Part shown: piece after piece, positions 1 to 8,311 of the stretch | Numbering within the stretch: position 1 is the stretch's first letter | How the letters are laid out: every line of letters begins with the position of its first letter | NCBI GenBank assembly: GCA_022394775.1 | Contig: JAGFCB010000078.1 | Location: forward strand, 1-35,611 | Length of the DNA: 35,611 nt | DNA from: Candidatus Poribacteria bacterium | Lineage (GTDB): Bacteria > Poribacteria > WGA-4E > WGA-3G | Direction: 5' to 3' | Notes under the pieces: model-generated | The model's input: the letters and a program-made list of their open reading frames with translations, nothing else | The model's database searches: none | Told to the model about the DNA's origin: nothing | Position numbers and translations under genes: made by a program

Positions 1-339
1 GAATTACCGATCATTGCCGATGAAAGCGTCAAGCGCGCAAGTGATATTCCGGTACTTGCTGAATGCGTTGACGGCATCAACGTCAAACTCGTCAAGTGTG
101 GCGGACTGCTTGAAGCACACCGAGTGATACATGTCGCTCGCGCCCACGGATTGCTTGTTATGATCGGCTGTATGATAGAGAGTTCCCTGGGTATCACTGC
201 TGCTGCGCACCTAACACCGCTTGTAGATTATGCTGATCTGGACGGCAATCTACTCATCACAAACGACCCTTACACTGGTGTAACTCTTGATAACGGTAAA
301 CTCATCCTACCAGAATACCCCGGCATCGGGGTTACGTAA
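1..339 (+). CDS. Dipeptide epimerase-like enolase-superfamily protein, 3' part
   Basis: This is the C-terminal 112 residues of an open frame that enters from the left edge. The fragment reads IIADES near its start, then KLVKCGG, then MIGCMIESS. In the L-Ala-D/L-Glu (dipeptide) epimerase branch of the enolase superfamily these correspond to the third metal-ligand region, the second catalytic lysine (KxxKxGG) and the conserved GxMxES strand, all on the C-terminal TIM barrel. The enzyme would interconvert dipeptide stereoisomers in the cytoplasm, for example during murein peptide recycling; exact substrate specificity cannot be read here. The N-terminal capping domain lies outside the window. 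It ends in TAA, 58 bp ahead of an SDR gene that has its own ribosome binding site. A related sugar-acid dehydratase of the same superfamily is the main alternative. Confidence 0.82.
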   Translation, partial: ELPIIADESVKRASDIPVLAECVDGINVKLVKCGGLLEAHRVIHVARAHGLLVMIGCMIESSLGITAAAHLTPLVDYADLDGNLLITNDPYTGVTLDNGKLILPEYPGIGVT

Positions 340-397
340 GAAATGTTTCTTTCAGAACTATATGCATAACCACTAAACAAAACGGAGAAATTTAAAA

Positions 398-1111
398 ATG
401 GCAAAATCAAAACGAAACGTCCTCATCACTGGCGGCACCGGTATATTAGGCAGCGCCGTCACCAAAGCCTACCTCGCGCAAGGCGATACCGTTGCTGTTA
501 CCTATCTCTTTGAAGAAGAGGTCGAACGCTTCAAACAATACAACCCTGAACTCACTGAAGATGTTACCTTCCTCTTCGCAAATGTTACCGAGGAAGCGGA
601 GGTTCAAAAGACTATTGCGGAATTCCTATCCAAATTTGGTTCGTTGGATGTCTTGGTGAACATTGTCGGTGGATTTGTCGGCGGGATTCCAGCGGCGGAA
701 CTCGGAGAGGATAGATGGGATTTCATGATGAACCTCAACCTCAAATCGGTGTTCCTCTGCTGCAAAACAACAATTCCACACATGACAGCGCAAAGTTACG
801 GGAAGATTATTAACGTTTCCGCGCGTGCTGGTTTGAAAGGTGAAGCGGGGCTGAGTGCCTATTGTGTCTCTAAAGGTGGTGTCCGGACCTTGACAGAATC
901 GTTGGCTGCCGAGGTGATGGATTCGGGCGTAAATGTCAACGCTATTATGCCGAGCATTATGGATACCCCTGCTAACCGAGAAGCCATGCCAGACGAAGAG
1001 CATGACCGATGGGTCGCCCCTGCTGATGTTGCCAAAGTCATCTGTTTCCTCTCTTCCGACGACGCGACCATTATCAACGGTGCTGCGATACCTGTCTACG
1101 GCAGAGCCTAA
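398..1111 (+). CDS. SDR family NAD(P)-dependent oxidoreductase
   Basis: A 237-residue classical short-chain dehydrogenase/reductase of usual family length, predicted cytoplasmic. The N-terminal Rossmann motif TGGTGILG (TGxxxGxG) lies at about residues 11-18. An NIVGG stretch near residue 88 takes the place of the usual NNAG. The catalytic serine is in NVSARAG and the YxxxK pair is in YCVSK at about residues 153-157. The last third is compatible with the usual substrate loop, including an MDTP stretch. The ATG at 398 follows GGAG at 384-387. The substrate is unknown; 3-oxoacyl-ACP reductase-like and sugar or polyol dehydrogenase roles are both possible. The neighbouring epimerase gives no firm pathway. 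A GC-rich hairpin follows the stop codon. Confidence 0.9.
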   Translation: MAKSKRNVLITGGTGILGSAVTKAYLAQGDTVAVTYLFEEEVERFKQYNPELTEDVTFLFANVTEEAEVQKTIAEFLSKFGSLDVLVNIVGGFVGGIPAAELGEDRWDFMMNLNLKSVFLCCKTTIPHMTAQSYGKIINVSARAGLKGEAGLSAYCVSKGGVRTLTESLAAEVMDSGVNVNAIMPSIMDTPANREAMPDEEHDRWVAPADVAKVICFLSSDDATIINGAAIPVYGRA

Positions 1112-1129
1112 TCTACTGACGCTTTGCAC

Positions 1130-1164
1130 GGGCGGACTGCAGTATCCGCCCACTTTCCATTTTT
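1130..1164 (+). terminator. Probable intrinsic terminator of the SDR gene
   Basis: GGGCGGA (1130-1136) and TCCGCCC (1145-1151) form a perfect 7-bp GC-rich stem with an 8-nt loop. They are followed by ACTTTCC and a run of five T ending near 1164. It begins 18 bp after the SDR stop codon. Confidence 0.6.
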
Positions 1165-1208
1165 AGGTTCGCTCGCGCATACCTATTTATCTCCCGCCGC
1201 TCTGTCCC

Positions 1209-1251
1209 ATTTTGTGCAGTGTCCGAATCGGTTTGCACGATTTTGTGCAGT
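1209..1251 (+). promoter_or_regulatory. Putative activator-binding repeats upstream of a sigma-54 promoter
   Basis: The 12-mer ATTTTGTGCAGT occurs twice, at 1209-1220 and 1240-1251, 31 bp apart or about three helical turns. The second copy overlaps an inverted repeat, TGCAC (1234-1238), six bases, GTGCA (1245-1249). These lie roughly 75-115 bp upstream of the predicted transcription start of the sigma-54 promoter at 1301-1315, where enhancer-binding proteins normally dock. The palindrome resembles the NtrC half-site but its spacer is one base short, so the activator is not identified. Confidence 0.45.
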
Positions 1252-1300
1252 TTACCGCCGGATCTCTTGAAAATTCGTTCATATTGGTCATCTCGGAGAA

Positions 1301-1315
1301 TGGCACGCAAATTGC
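1301..1315 (+). promoter_or_regulatory. Sigma-54 (RpoN) -24/-12 promoter
   Basis: TGGCAC (1301-1306), five bases, then TTGC (1312-1315), followed by TT/TA. This matches the sigma-54 consensus TGGCACG-N4-TTGCW with the invariant GG and GC dinucleotides 10 bp apart. Transcription would start near 1326, about 60 bp before the ATG of the vWA gene at 1389. Sigma-54 promoters need an AAA+ activator, and candidate sites lie at 1209-1251. Confidence 0.72.
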
Positions 1316-1388
1316 TTATACTGTATAAAAGTTGTGAAGTGTAGTAGGACTTTTAATCCGTTATGCAGACTTTTGGAGGTATAAGACA

Positions 1389-3440
1389 ATGCGTATCAAA
1401 AGACTTTTAAGTGCACTTGTTGTCTCAGTCGTGTGTCACATTACTGTTATATTCATCGCTGGGCTTGATTTAATGGGGGCAAGCTACCATCTATCCGAAA
1501 CGCATCTTGATTATTTTGATTTAGGAGAAGAAGTCGTTTTGTTTCGAGCTCAAGAACCACCGAAACCGTCCGTGCGTAAACCAGTTTTCGATTCTGTGAA
1601 TGATAAGGACCTTCATGGACGAGATCGAACTTTTCCACTGCGCCATCAGGCAGAGACATTAACAACCCTTGATGTCAGGAGCACGACGGAGGCACTGAAG
1701 AACGCTCCATCCGCAGACCTATCTAACACCAGCATGAGCACGCCGGAAAGTTTACCGGTCCCTGATTTATCAAACAATCGCGTTCGTATTAACACACCGG
1801 AAAGTGCAGCAATCACTAAAGAGGTTATGTTTAAACGACCACCCGGTTTAGCACCGGTTCAGAACGTTGGTGCAGCACACGGTCGGTTTGAAATGGACAC
1901 TGAGTACATAGTGCTCGGTAATGTTGAGGCACCACTACGCCAACCAGTGAGAGGTGAAGCCGCTACGGCAGTTGCCGTTACAGGCAGAAATCCGCATAAT
2001 GCCAAAGGGCTTCAACCCCAAATATTGAACCCACCGAACGGTGCGGCTTATGATGATGTCTACTTCAAAGACGCTGGCACCAACCCGTTCATTGATACAG
2101 AAGATGATGCGTTTTCAACATTTGGTATGGATGTAGATACCGCTGCGTATGCGGTCATGCGGCGTTACCTTCAAGATGGTTATCTGCCACCATCAGAAGC
2201 GATACGCGTCGAAGAGTTTGTGAACGCCTTGGATTACGATTACGCACCGCCAACAGACGATGCGTTCGCCATTCACCTTGAGGGCGCGCCTTCAAAGTTT
2301 GGTGAAGGCAAACGGCTCCAATTGCTACGCATTGGTATTCAAGGGCGCGTGATTCCAGACACTGATAGGAAAGACGCGATACTCACTTTCGTGGTTGATG
2401 TTTCCGGCTCAATGGGGCGGGAAAACAGATTGGGATTGGTGAAACAGGCACTGACACTCTTGCTTGAACAACTCCGTCCGAGCGACAAGGTCGGTATCGT
2501 CGTCTACGGTTCAAACGCACGGGTCGTCCTGCCACATACCAGCATTGTAAATCGGGAGTATATCTTGACCGCAATCCGCGCGCTCGCCCCAGAAGATGCG
2601 ACGAATGCTGAGGCTGGACTGCGGATGGGATATGAACTTGCAACCCAGAATGCAAAATCCGATTATATTAACCGTGTAATCCTCTGCTCAGATGGCGTTG
2701 CGAACGTCGGCCAAACCGGATCCGATGCAATTCTCGAAAAAATTCGCACTTATGTCAAAGAAGGTATAACACTAACAACCGTCGGCTTCGGGATGGGCAA
2801 TTACAACGATGTCCTCATGGAGCAGCTCGCAAACAACGGCAACGGTAGTTATGCTTATGTTGATACGCTCAGGGAAGCGAAACGGATCTTTGTGGAAAAC
2901 CTGACAGGCACACTACAAGTCATCGCGAAGGATGCCAAAATACAGGTCGAGTTTAACCCCGAAACTGTCAGTAGGTTTCGATTGGTCGGATACGAAAACC
3001 GAGGACTCGCACATGAGGATTTTCGTAATGACACTGTAGACGCTGGCGAAGTCGGTGCCGGCCATAGTGTCACTGCGATCTATGAAATTAAACTCCACAA
3101 TAATGCAGTCGGTCAACTCGCGACGGTTTTTATCCGACATGAAGACCCAGATACAGGACACGTGACGGAAGTGAACGAATCTATAGCCACAGATGCTTTG
3201 AAGAAGACATTTGAAGAGGCAACTCCGACGTTCCAACTTGCCGCCTCTGTCGCCGAGTTCGCTGAAATCCTACGCGGCAGCTTTTGGGCACAAAAAGGAT
3301 CTTTAAAGAATGTCCGCCAGACGCTTGAAGGTATCTTACCGCATCTTGAAGCGAAAACTCCGGAACACGGTTTAAGGAACGAAGAACTGCTCAGCCTTGT
3401 CCGTAAAGCGCAACATCTTAAGGAGAAAAGAGAAGGATAG
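1389..3440 (+). CDS. YfbK-like vWA protein with TonB-like N-terminal membrane anchor
   Basis: A 683-residue protein. Residues 5-25 are a single hydrophobic segment containing S13-x3-H17, the spacing of the SxxxH motif in the TonB membrane helix that contacts ExbB/ExbD. A proline-rich, poorly conserved linker of about 190 residues follows. From residue 213 the protein matches the YfbK family: an N-terminal vWA-associated domain (NPFIDTEDD, FGMDVDTAAYAVMRRYL), a vWA domain with a complete MIDAS (DVSGSM at 337-342, a Thr in EDATN, an Asp in CSDGVAN), and a C-terminal DUF3520-type region. Most of the chain should be periplasmic. GGAGG lies 9 bp before the ATG. A sigma-54 promoter lies upstream. 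The next gene is a paralogue over the whole YfbK part. Function is unknown; metal-dependent protein binding at the envelope is the likely role. Confidence 0.88.
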   Translation: MRIKRLLSALVVSVVCHITVIFIAGLDLMGASYHLSETHLDYFDLGEEVVLFRAQEPPKPSVRKPVFDSVNDKDLHGRDRTFPLRHQAETLTTLDVRSTTEALKNAPSADLSNTSMSTPESLPVPDLSNNRVRINTPESAAITKEVMFKRPPGLAPVQNVGAAHGRFEMDTEYIVLGNVEAPLRQPVRGEAATAVAVTGRNPHNAKGLQPQILNPPNGAAYDDVYFKDAGTNPFIDTEDDAFSTFGMDVDTAAYAVMRRYLQDGYLPPSEAIRVEEFVNALDYDYAPPTDDAFAIHLEGAPSKFGEGKRLQLLRIGIQGRVIPDTDRKDAILTFVVDVSGSMGRENRLGLVKQALTLLLEQLRPSDKVGIVVYGSNARVVLPHTSIVNREYILTAIRALAPEDATNAEAGLRMGYELATQNAKSDYINRVILCSDGVANVGQTGSDAILEKIRTYVKEGITLTTVGFGMGNYNDVLMEQLANNGNGSYAYVDTLREAKRIFVENLTGTLQVIAKDAKIQVEFNPETVSRFRLVGYENRGLAHEDFRNDTVDAGEVGAGHSVTAIYEIKLHNNAVGQLATVFIRHEDPDTGHVTEVNESIATDALKKTFEEATPTFQLAASVAEFAEILRGSFWAQKGSLKNVRQTLEGILPHLEAKTPEHGLRNEELLSLVRKAQHLKEKREG

Positions 3441-3455
3441 GCTGTTTGTAACAGA

Positions 3456-3492
3456 GCGATTTCGGTGCTCCCATTTCGCGACGCGAAATCGC
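3456..3492 (+). repeat. Nested inverted repeat between the two vWA genes
   Basis: ATTTCGCG (3473-3480) and CGCGAAAT (3482-3489) form a perfect 8-bp inverted repeat around one base. An overlapping alternative pair is GCGATTTC (3456-3463) with GAAATCGC (3485-3492). It sits 16 bp after the first vWA stop codon and is followed by a T-containing but not T-run stretch, so it could be a weak terminator or an alternating RNA structure. The rest of 3493-3708 shows no gene and no convincing promoter. Confidence 0.4.
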
Positions 3493-3708
3493 TTTGTCCT
3501 CAAATTTGTTTGAAGTAAAAATAAAATATCGCATATCTAAACCCACCATAATATTCAACGTCTTATTAACCGTATAGACGTTAAAAAAACGCGCCCTCTT
3601 ATCGCATTCGCGCGTTGAAGGCACAACTCCGACCAAACGTGCCTGAATCACCTATACTTTCACGTATCAAGTAATCCAACACTTAAAAAAATAAAAAGGA
3701 GATATTCC

Positions 3709-5967
3709 ATGACACAATTGGAATTCTACACACTCGCGAGAAGTCTGCTTGTTCCTTCAGAGACGCAGGTAGCTAATTTTCAAAAACTGATCGTTGAGCG
3801 TTATTATGTTAACGTCTCAATTGATGATGATCGGTTAGCAACAACAGAGGTAGATCTCGTTTTCAGCAACCCAAATAACGTCCCTGTCGGTGGTCTTTTT
3901 CTTTTTCCACTGCCGGATGGCGCGAAACAAAAAAATACCGAGATTCGCATTGATGGCAATCTCACGGAACTACAGTTGCTGAACGGACAGAAGTTAACCG
4001 AGTTCTACACGCGCGTTCTCCAAGCGCAGGACTTACAAATGCTACAGGCAATCGGCACTTCCGCTTTGAAAGTAGAGATCCCACCGATTCCTGATAATAG
4101 TGAATGTCGCGTTCAAATTAGGTATGCTGAGCGTGTTGAGAAAACCGACGAAAGTTTGGTGTACACACATCATTTGCGGACCAATCAGCCTGTCGGAAGT
4201 TTCTTGATGTCAATAGACATTGAGGGTGAAGATGCACTTGGAGACATTGAGTCCCCATCACACGACGTTACGATTGTGCAAAACTATGCAAGCGCGAACG
4301 TGGCTTACTATGCCGCTGATGTCGAGTTAGATTCGGATTTCGTCTGTCGTTATGCAGTTATGAGTAATGCTATCAATGAAGAAATGCCGGTTTTGTGTGA
4401 CGTTGTAATGGATGACACGCCTCCATTAAAGTCTCCAAGGCTTATGTTCAACCAGGTCTCCAAACGGAAGCGGCCCGCGCAACTCAGAGAGGCACCTACG
4501 TTTAGTGCACTTGTTCCATTGTCAGCACCATTAAACCCGCCGAATGGAGCGGCTTACCACGATGTTTTCTTTAAAGGACACGGCACGAACCCGTTTATTG
4601 ATCCAGAGGACGACAACCTCTCAACATTCGGTATGGATGCCGATAGTGCCGCCTATTCCGTGATGCGTCGTTATCTCCAAGACGGCAATTTGCCGCCGAC
4701 AGAAGCCGTGCGGGTTGAGGAATTCATCAACGCTTTTGATTACGACTATACACCGCCAACGGATACCGCTTTCGCATTACATCTTGAAGGCGCGCCATCA
4801 AAGTTTGGTGAAGGCAAACGCCGTCAACTACTACGCATTGGTATTCAAGGGCGCGTCGTTCCGGACACTGATCGCAAGGATGCCATACTCACGTTTGTAA
4901 TCGATGTCTCCGGTTCAATGGGTATGGAAAGTCGGTTGGAGCTGGTAAAAAAGGCATTGCGGCTTTTAGTGAAGCAACTCCGTCCTGCTGATAAGATCGG
5001 TATTGTCGTCTACGGTACCGATGCGCGGGTGGTACTACCGCATACCAGCGTCGTGAATCGGGAACACATCTTGGAGAGGATTGATTCTCTGTGTCCAGAA
5101 GGTGTGACGAACCTTGAAGATGGTCTTCACACGGGGTATGAACTGGCTCGCAAGAATACAGAGACCGATTGCATCAACCGCGTAATTCTCTGTTCTGATG
5201 GTGTCGCGAATGCTGGTCAAACCGCTTCGGATGTGCTTCTCAAGCAGATTCGCAACTATGTTGATAACGATGACATCTTCTTAACTACAGTCGGTTTCGG
5301 GATGGGGAATTACAACGATCCGCTCATGGAGGAACTCGCGAAGAAAGGCAACGGAAATTACGCCTATGTTGACACCCTTAACGAGGCGCGCCGTATCTTC
5401 GTCGAGAATCTCACTGGCACGCTGCAGACGATCGCGAAGGATGCGAAAGTCCAAGTTAAGTTCAACCCAGATACCGTGAGGCAGTTTCGGTTGATCGGTT
5501 ATGAAAGCCGACAGATGAAGCATGAGGATTTCCGTAACGACGATGCGGATGCCGGCGAGATCGGGTCCGGACACAGTGTCACTGCGCTCTATGAAGTCAA
5601 GCTCGAAAGAGGTGTTAACAGTGGTAAGCTCGCGAAAGTCTCTATCCGCTATGAGGATCCCGACACGCAAGAAGTAACGGAAGTCAGTGAAAAATTCCTT
5701 GTTGAAAACTTTAAAGCCAAATTTGAGGATGCCTCGCAAGGTCTCCAATTCGCTGCGACTGTCGCGCAGTTCGCTGAAATCCTAAGGGAAAGTTTCTGGG
5801 TGAAAAACGGTTGTCTGAAAACCGTCCGACAGACGCTTAAAAGCATCTTGAAACAGCATCCAGAGGTCGTTGCGAAAGATGAGGCGCGAGCCGAGAAGCG
5901 CAGCGAGGAATTGTTAGCACTCGTGCGGACCGCAGAACGACTCAAGCAACAGGAACAATCCAGTTAG
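3709..5967 (+). CDS. VIT domain plus YfbK-like vWA protein
   Basis: A 752-residue protein. Residues about 20-160 look like a VIT (vault/inter-alpha-trypsin) domain: TTEVDLVFSNPNNVPVGGL, FPLPDGA, and VEIPPIPDNSECRVQIRY. A variable segment follows. From residue 275 (LNPPNGAAY) it is collinear with the preceding gene from residue 213: the YfbK N-terminal domain, vWA with MIDAS (DVSGSMG, CSDGVANAG) and the DUF3520-type C-terminus. By eye about three quarters or more of residues are identical. Unlike its neighbour it shows no signal peptide or membrane segment, so it is predicted cytoplasmic. AAGGAG precedes the ATG. It meets the sulfatase gene tail to tail with 10 bp between stop codons. VIT-vWA proteins are usually binding or scaffold proteins; the partner is unknown. 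Confidence 0.9.
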   Translation: MTQLEFYTLARSLLVPSETQVANFQKLIVERYYVNVSIDDDRLATTEVDLVFSNPNNVPVGGLFLFPLPDGAKQKNTEIRIDGNLTELQLLNGQKLTEFYTRVLQAQDLQMLQAIGTSALKVEIPPIPDNSECRVQIRYAERVEKTDESLVYTHHLRTNQPVGSFLMSIDIEGEDALGDIESPSHDVTIVQNYASANVAYYAADVELDSDFVCRYAVMSNAINEEMPVLCDVVMDDTPPLKSPRLMFNQVSKRKRPAQLREAPTFSALVPLSAPLNPPNGAAYHDVFFKGHGTNPFIDPEDDNLSTFGMDADSAAYSVMRRYLQDGNLPPTEAVRVEEFINAFDYDYTPPTDTAFALHLEGAPSKFGEGKRRQLLRIGIQGRVVPDTDRKDAILTFVIDVSGSMGMESRLELVKKALRLLVKQLRPADKIGIVVYGTDARVVLPHTSVVNREHILERIDSLCPEGVTNLEDGLHTGYELARKNTETDCINRVILCSDGVANAGQTASDVLLKQIRNYVDNDDIFLTTVGFGMGNYNDPLMEELAKKGNGNYAYVDTLNEARRIFVENLTGTLQTIAKDAKVQVKFNPDTVRQFRLIGYESRQMKHEDFRNDDADAGEIGSGHSVTALYEVKLERGVNSGKLAKVSIRYEDPDTQEVTEVSEKFLVENFKAKFEDASQGLQFAATVAQFAEILRESFWVKNGCLKTVRQTLKSILKQHPEVVAKDEARAEKRSEELLALVRTAERLKQQEQSS

Positions 5968-5977
5968 GGTATTCCAT

Positions 5978-7360
5978 TTATTGTCGAAACGGTTTTCCGA
6001 GTTGCGTCTGCATAAGTCTTTCTAAAATTTGCAGACGCAACGCCGTTTCAACGTCCGAAACTTCAGGTTTGCCAGCGAGATTATTCGTCTCATTTGGATC
6101 GTTTTGCACGTCAAACAACAGATAGACTTCACCGTCTTTGTTAAGCGCAGCCTTCCATTGTTGATTAAGCAACATAATCTCGCCTTGTATTTCGGAAATC
6201 GCAAAATCACGATGCGTCGTTTCTGGGTCGGTTAGCACCGGACACAACGATTTTCCGAATTGACGATGCTCGAGTTCACCCCCCGCCATTTCAACAAGCG
6301 TTGGACCGATATCAATCCATTCCGTTGGGCTGTCACAGGTGCTCCCCGCGTTTGCGTTGTCTGGCGTTCGCACGAGTAGCGGTATCCGAACCGCACCGTT
6401 GAGGAAGTTGCTCTTGTAGATGAGACCATAATCGCCGTTCATCTCACCGTGGTCAGAGGTATGCACGATGATTGTGTGTTCGAGTTCACCGCGTGCCGCA
6501 ATTGTGTCAAGGATCTCACCAATCTGTGCATCAATAAGCGTGACGTTGCCTGCATAATTTGCACGGAGTCTACCGATTTCACCCGGTTCAAAGGCTGGAT
6601 TCATCCGCTGCATCACTTGATCTAAGTGTCCGCGTGGACGTTCTCCTGCGGGTGGACACGGGACTGCTGACGGCATCTCTTCCGGATCGTACATACTGGC
6701 GTAAGGTTCGGGTGTATCCCACGGCTCATGCGGTCCCCCAAAACTAACCCAACAGCACCAAGGTTCTTGCCGATCGTAGTTCTGAAGGTACTGCTTTGCC
6801 TGTTGCCCGACGTACACATCGGCATAGTTTTCAAGTCCTAACGGTGATGGACGCACAAGGTAAGGTTTTGTGCTAAACCGTTCACGATAATCGGCTTGGT
6901 AAGCATCCCATAATCCTTTTTCCTCCCACTCCGCCGTCATGTGCGATAAGACCTTCGCGCTTGCTCGTGGTCCGCCGATTTCGTTTACATCGTCCAATCC
7001 GTAAGCATTCATTAATCCTTCGCGCTCGCGCAAGTCACCACCGTGTGGATGTAGATGTGTTTTGCCGAAAAGACTTGTTCGGTAGCCTGCGCCGCGCATC
7101 GCTTGCATCCATGTCGGCGTTTCTGATGGCATCGTGTGGTTCATATTGTTCCAAACGCCGGTGTTATGCGGATACAAACCTGTTGCCAAACTGAGCCGCG
7201 TCGGGATACAGACGGGTGAGGTCGTGACACAGTTGGTAAATTGTACGCCTTCGCTTGCGATGCGATCCAGATTCGGGGTCTGCACCCAATCGCCGCTGCA
7301 ACCCATGGCATCCCAACGCTGCTGATCTGTCATTAATAAAAGGATATTCGGACTGCCCAT
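5978..7360 (-). CDS. Type I sulfatase (formylglycine-dependent)
   Basis: A 460-residue alkaline-phosphatase-superfamily sulfatase. MTDQQR near residue 12 carries the first metal-ligand Asp. The signature CIPTR at residues 51-55 supplies the Cys that a formylglycine-generating enzyme would oxidise and the conserved Arg. HTSDHGEMNG near residue 305 carries the later Asp/His metal ligands. No signal peptide is visible, so it would act in the cytoplasm or leave by another route. It hydrolyses sulfate esters; the substrate could be a sulfated sugar, choline sulfate or an aryl sulfate and cannot be fixed from sequence. The ATG lies 2 bp after the stop of the upstream isomerase gene, and the GAGGA ribosome site straddles that stop, so the two are translationally coupled. 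Confidence 0.93.
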   Translation of the reverse strand: MGSPNILLLMTDQQRWDAMGCSGDWVQTPNLDRIASEGVQFTNCVTTSPVCIPTRLSLATGLYPHNTGVWNNMNHTMPSETPTWMQAMRGAGYRTSLFGKTHLHPHGGDLREREGLMNAYGLDDVNEIGGPRASAKVLSHMTAEWEEKGLWDAYQADYRERFSTKPYLVRPSPLGLENYADVYVGQQAKQYLQNYDRQEPWCCWVSFGGPHEPWDTPEPYASMYDPEEMPSAVPCPPAGERPRGHLDQVMQRMNPAFEPGEIGRLRANYAGNVTLIDAQIGEILDTIAARGELEHTIIVHTSDHGEMNGDYGLIYKSNFLNGAVRIPLLVRTPDNANAGSTCDSPTEWIDIGPTLVEMAGGELEHRQFGKSLCPVLTDPETTHRDFAISEIQGEIMLLNQQWKAALNKDGEVYLLFDVQNDPNETNNLAGKPEVSDVETALRLQILERLMQTQLGKPFRQ

Positions 7361-7362
7361 TA

Positions 7363-8205
7363 CTATCCTCGTTCTATTCCTGCTTCGGTAAAGGCATTTG
7401 ATAAAGTCTGATAAGAGAGGGTCGCAGCAGCGAGCGGGTCGTAATCTGCGCGTGCCTGCACCATAAAACTCACCTCAGCAGTGATAAATCCATTGTAACC
7501 GTGTGTTTGCATCTCTTTAAGATAGCCGACATAATCGAAAGTGCCTTCGCCCGGGATGAGAAATTCAAAATCGGGTGCGATACCGCGTTGGTCTTTCACA
7601 TGCGTGTGTGCTGAAACGGGTGCTAACGCTGCGACTGTCTCTTCCGTCGGCATACCGACAATATCAAAATGGCTGATGTCGAAGTTGACTTTGAGGTAGG
7701 GCGAATCGACGATTTCCAGAAGTTCAAGCACTTTCGCGGGGGTATCAATAATTGCACCGATATGCGGTTCCATCGCGATCGTAACACCGCGCGATGCTCC
7801 GTAATCAACGAGTTCTCCCAACCGTTCCGCGAGGCGCTCTTTGTTTCGGTCCCAATCCTCAGGTTTGCCGCCGGGGGTCGTATTAACTGCAGGGAGTTCA
7901 TTGCCTTGCGCGAGTTCGACTGCGAGATCAACGCCGCCTTTCAGTCGCCACATATTCTTCGCATGTGCATCTGGGTCTGTTTCCAATAAACTTGAATGTG
8001 CCGCGATTGCGGGCAGTGCCAAGTTATGCTGCTTTAAGAGAGAGGCAATCCGTTTCCGTTCTGCAGCATCAAGCGTGCTGAGTTCCGTCGTAAAGCGCGG
8101 AATGATGGTCAGTTCAATTCCATCGTATCCGAGACCCGCTAAATGGGAGATGGCGGTATCTACCGGTACGGTCGGCATTCCCCATGTGCTGTATCCAAGT
8201 TTCAT
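7363..8205 (-). CDS. Sugar phosphate isomerase/epimerase-family TIM barrel
   Basis: About 280 residues, the usual size for the xylose-isomerase-like TIM barrel (AP endonuclease family 2 fold). Visible metal-site candidates are the Glu in AMEPH, the Asp in NFDISHFD, the His in AHTHVKDQR and the Glu in ITAEVSF. It would isomerise or epimerise a keto-sugar or act as a related dehydratase; the substrate is unknown. I chose the ATG at 8205 (MKLGYSTWGMP) over an upstream in-frame ATG at 8253. The extended leader AACCGCAAGG plus an A/T tract lies directly before 8205, and the family normally starts with this first beta strand. It is the first gene of a two-gene operon with the sulfatase, suggesting breakdown of a sulfated sugar. 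Confidence 0.88.
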   Translation of the reverse strand: MKLGYSTWGMPTVPVDTAISHLAGLGYDGIELTIIPRFTTELSTLDAAERKRIASLLKQHNLALPAIAAHSSLLETDPDAHAKNMWRLKGGVDLAVELAQGNELPAVNTTPGGKPEDWDRNKERLAERLGELVDYGASRGVTIAMEPHIGAIIDTPAKVLELLEIVDSPYLKVNFDISHFDIVGMPTEETVAALAPVSAHTHVKDQRGIAPDFEFLIPGEGTFDYVGYLKEMQTHGYNGFITAEVSFMVQARADYDPLAAATLSYQTLSNAFTEAGIERG

Positions 8206-8226
8206 TTTTAATTTTTCCTTGCGGTT
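8206..8226 (-). promoter_or_regulatory. Extended ribosome-binding leader (AACCGCAAGG type)
   Basis: On the minus strand AACCGCAAGG is followed by an A-rich tract and ATTAAAA immediately before the ATG at 8205. AAGG is the Shine-Dalgarno core. Nearly the same leader occurs at 26509, 28741 and 29874, far longer than a normal ribosome site needs to be conserved. Confidence 0.55.
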
Positions 8227-8311
8227 AAATGGTGTGAGTTTGAACTTTAGCACCTTTTTTTAAGTCCGCCCTCCACTACGTTACGGGCTACAGGTTTTAT
8301 GCAATAAAGAT

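Noticed and set aside
626..1153. 175-codon minus-strand frame opposite the SDR gene
   Set aside because: Shadow of a well-supported plus-strand gene; no family motifs or ribosome site.
3600..3660. Sigma-54 promoter before the second vWA gene
   Set aside because: GGCACAACTCCGAC has a GGCAC element but no TTGC at the required spacing.
5281..5748. 155-codon minus-strand frame inside the second vWA gene
   Set aside because: Antisense shadow of a conserved domain; the same antisense pattern recurs in the paralogue at 2913-3236 because the sense strands are similar.
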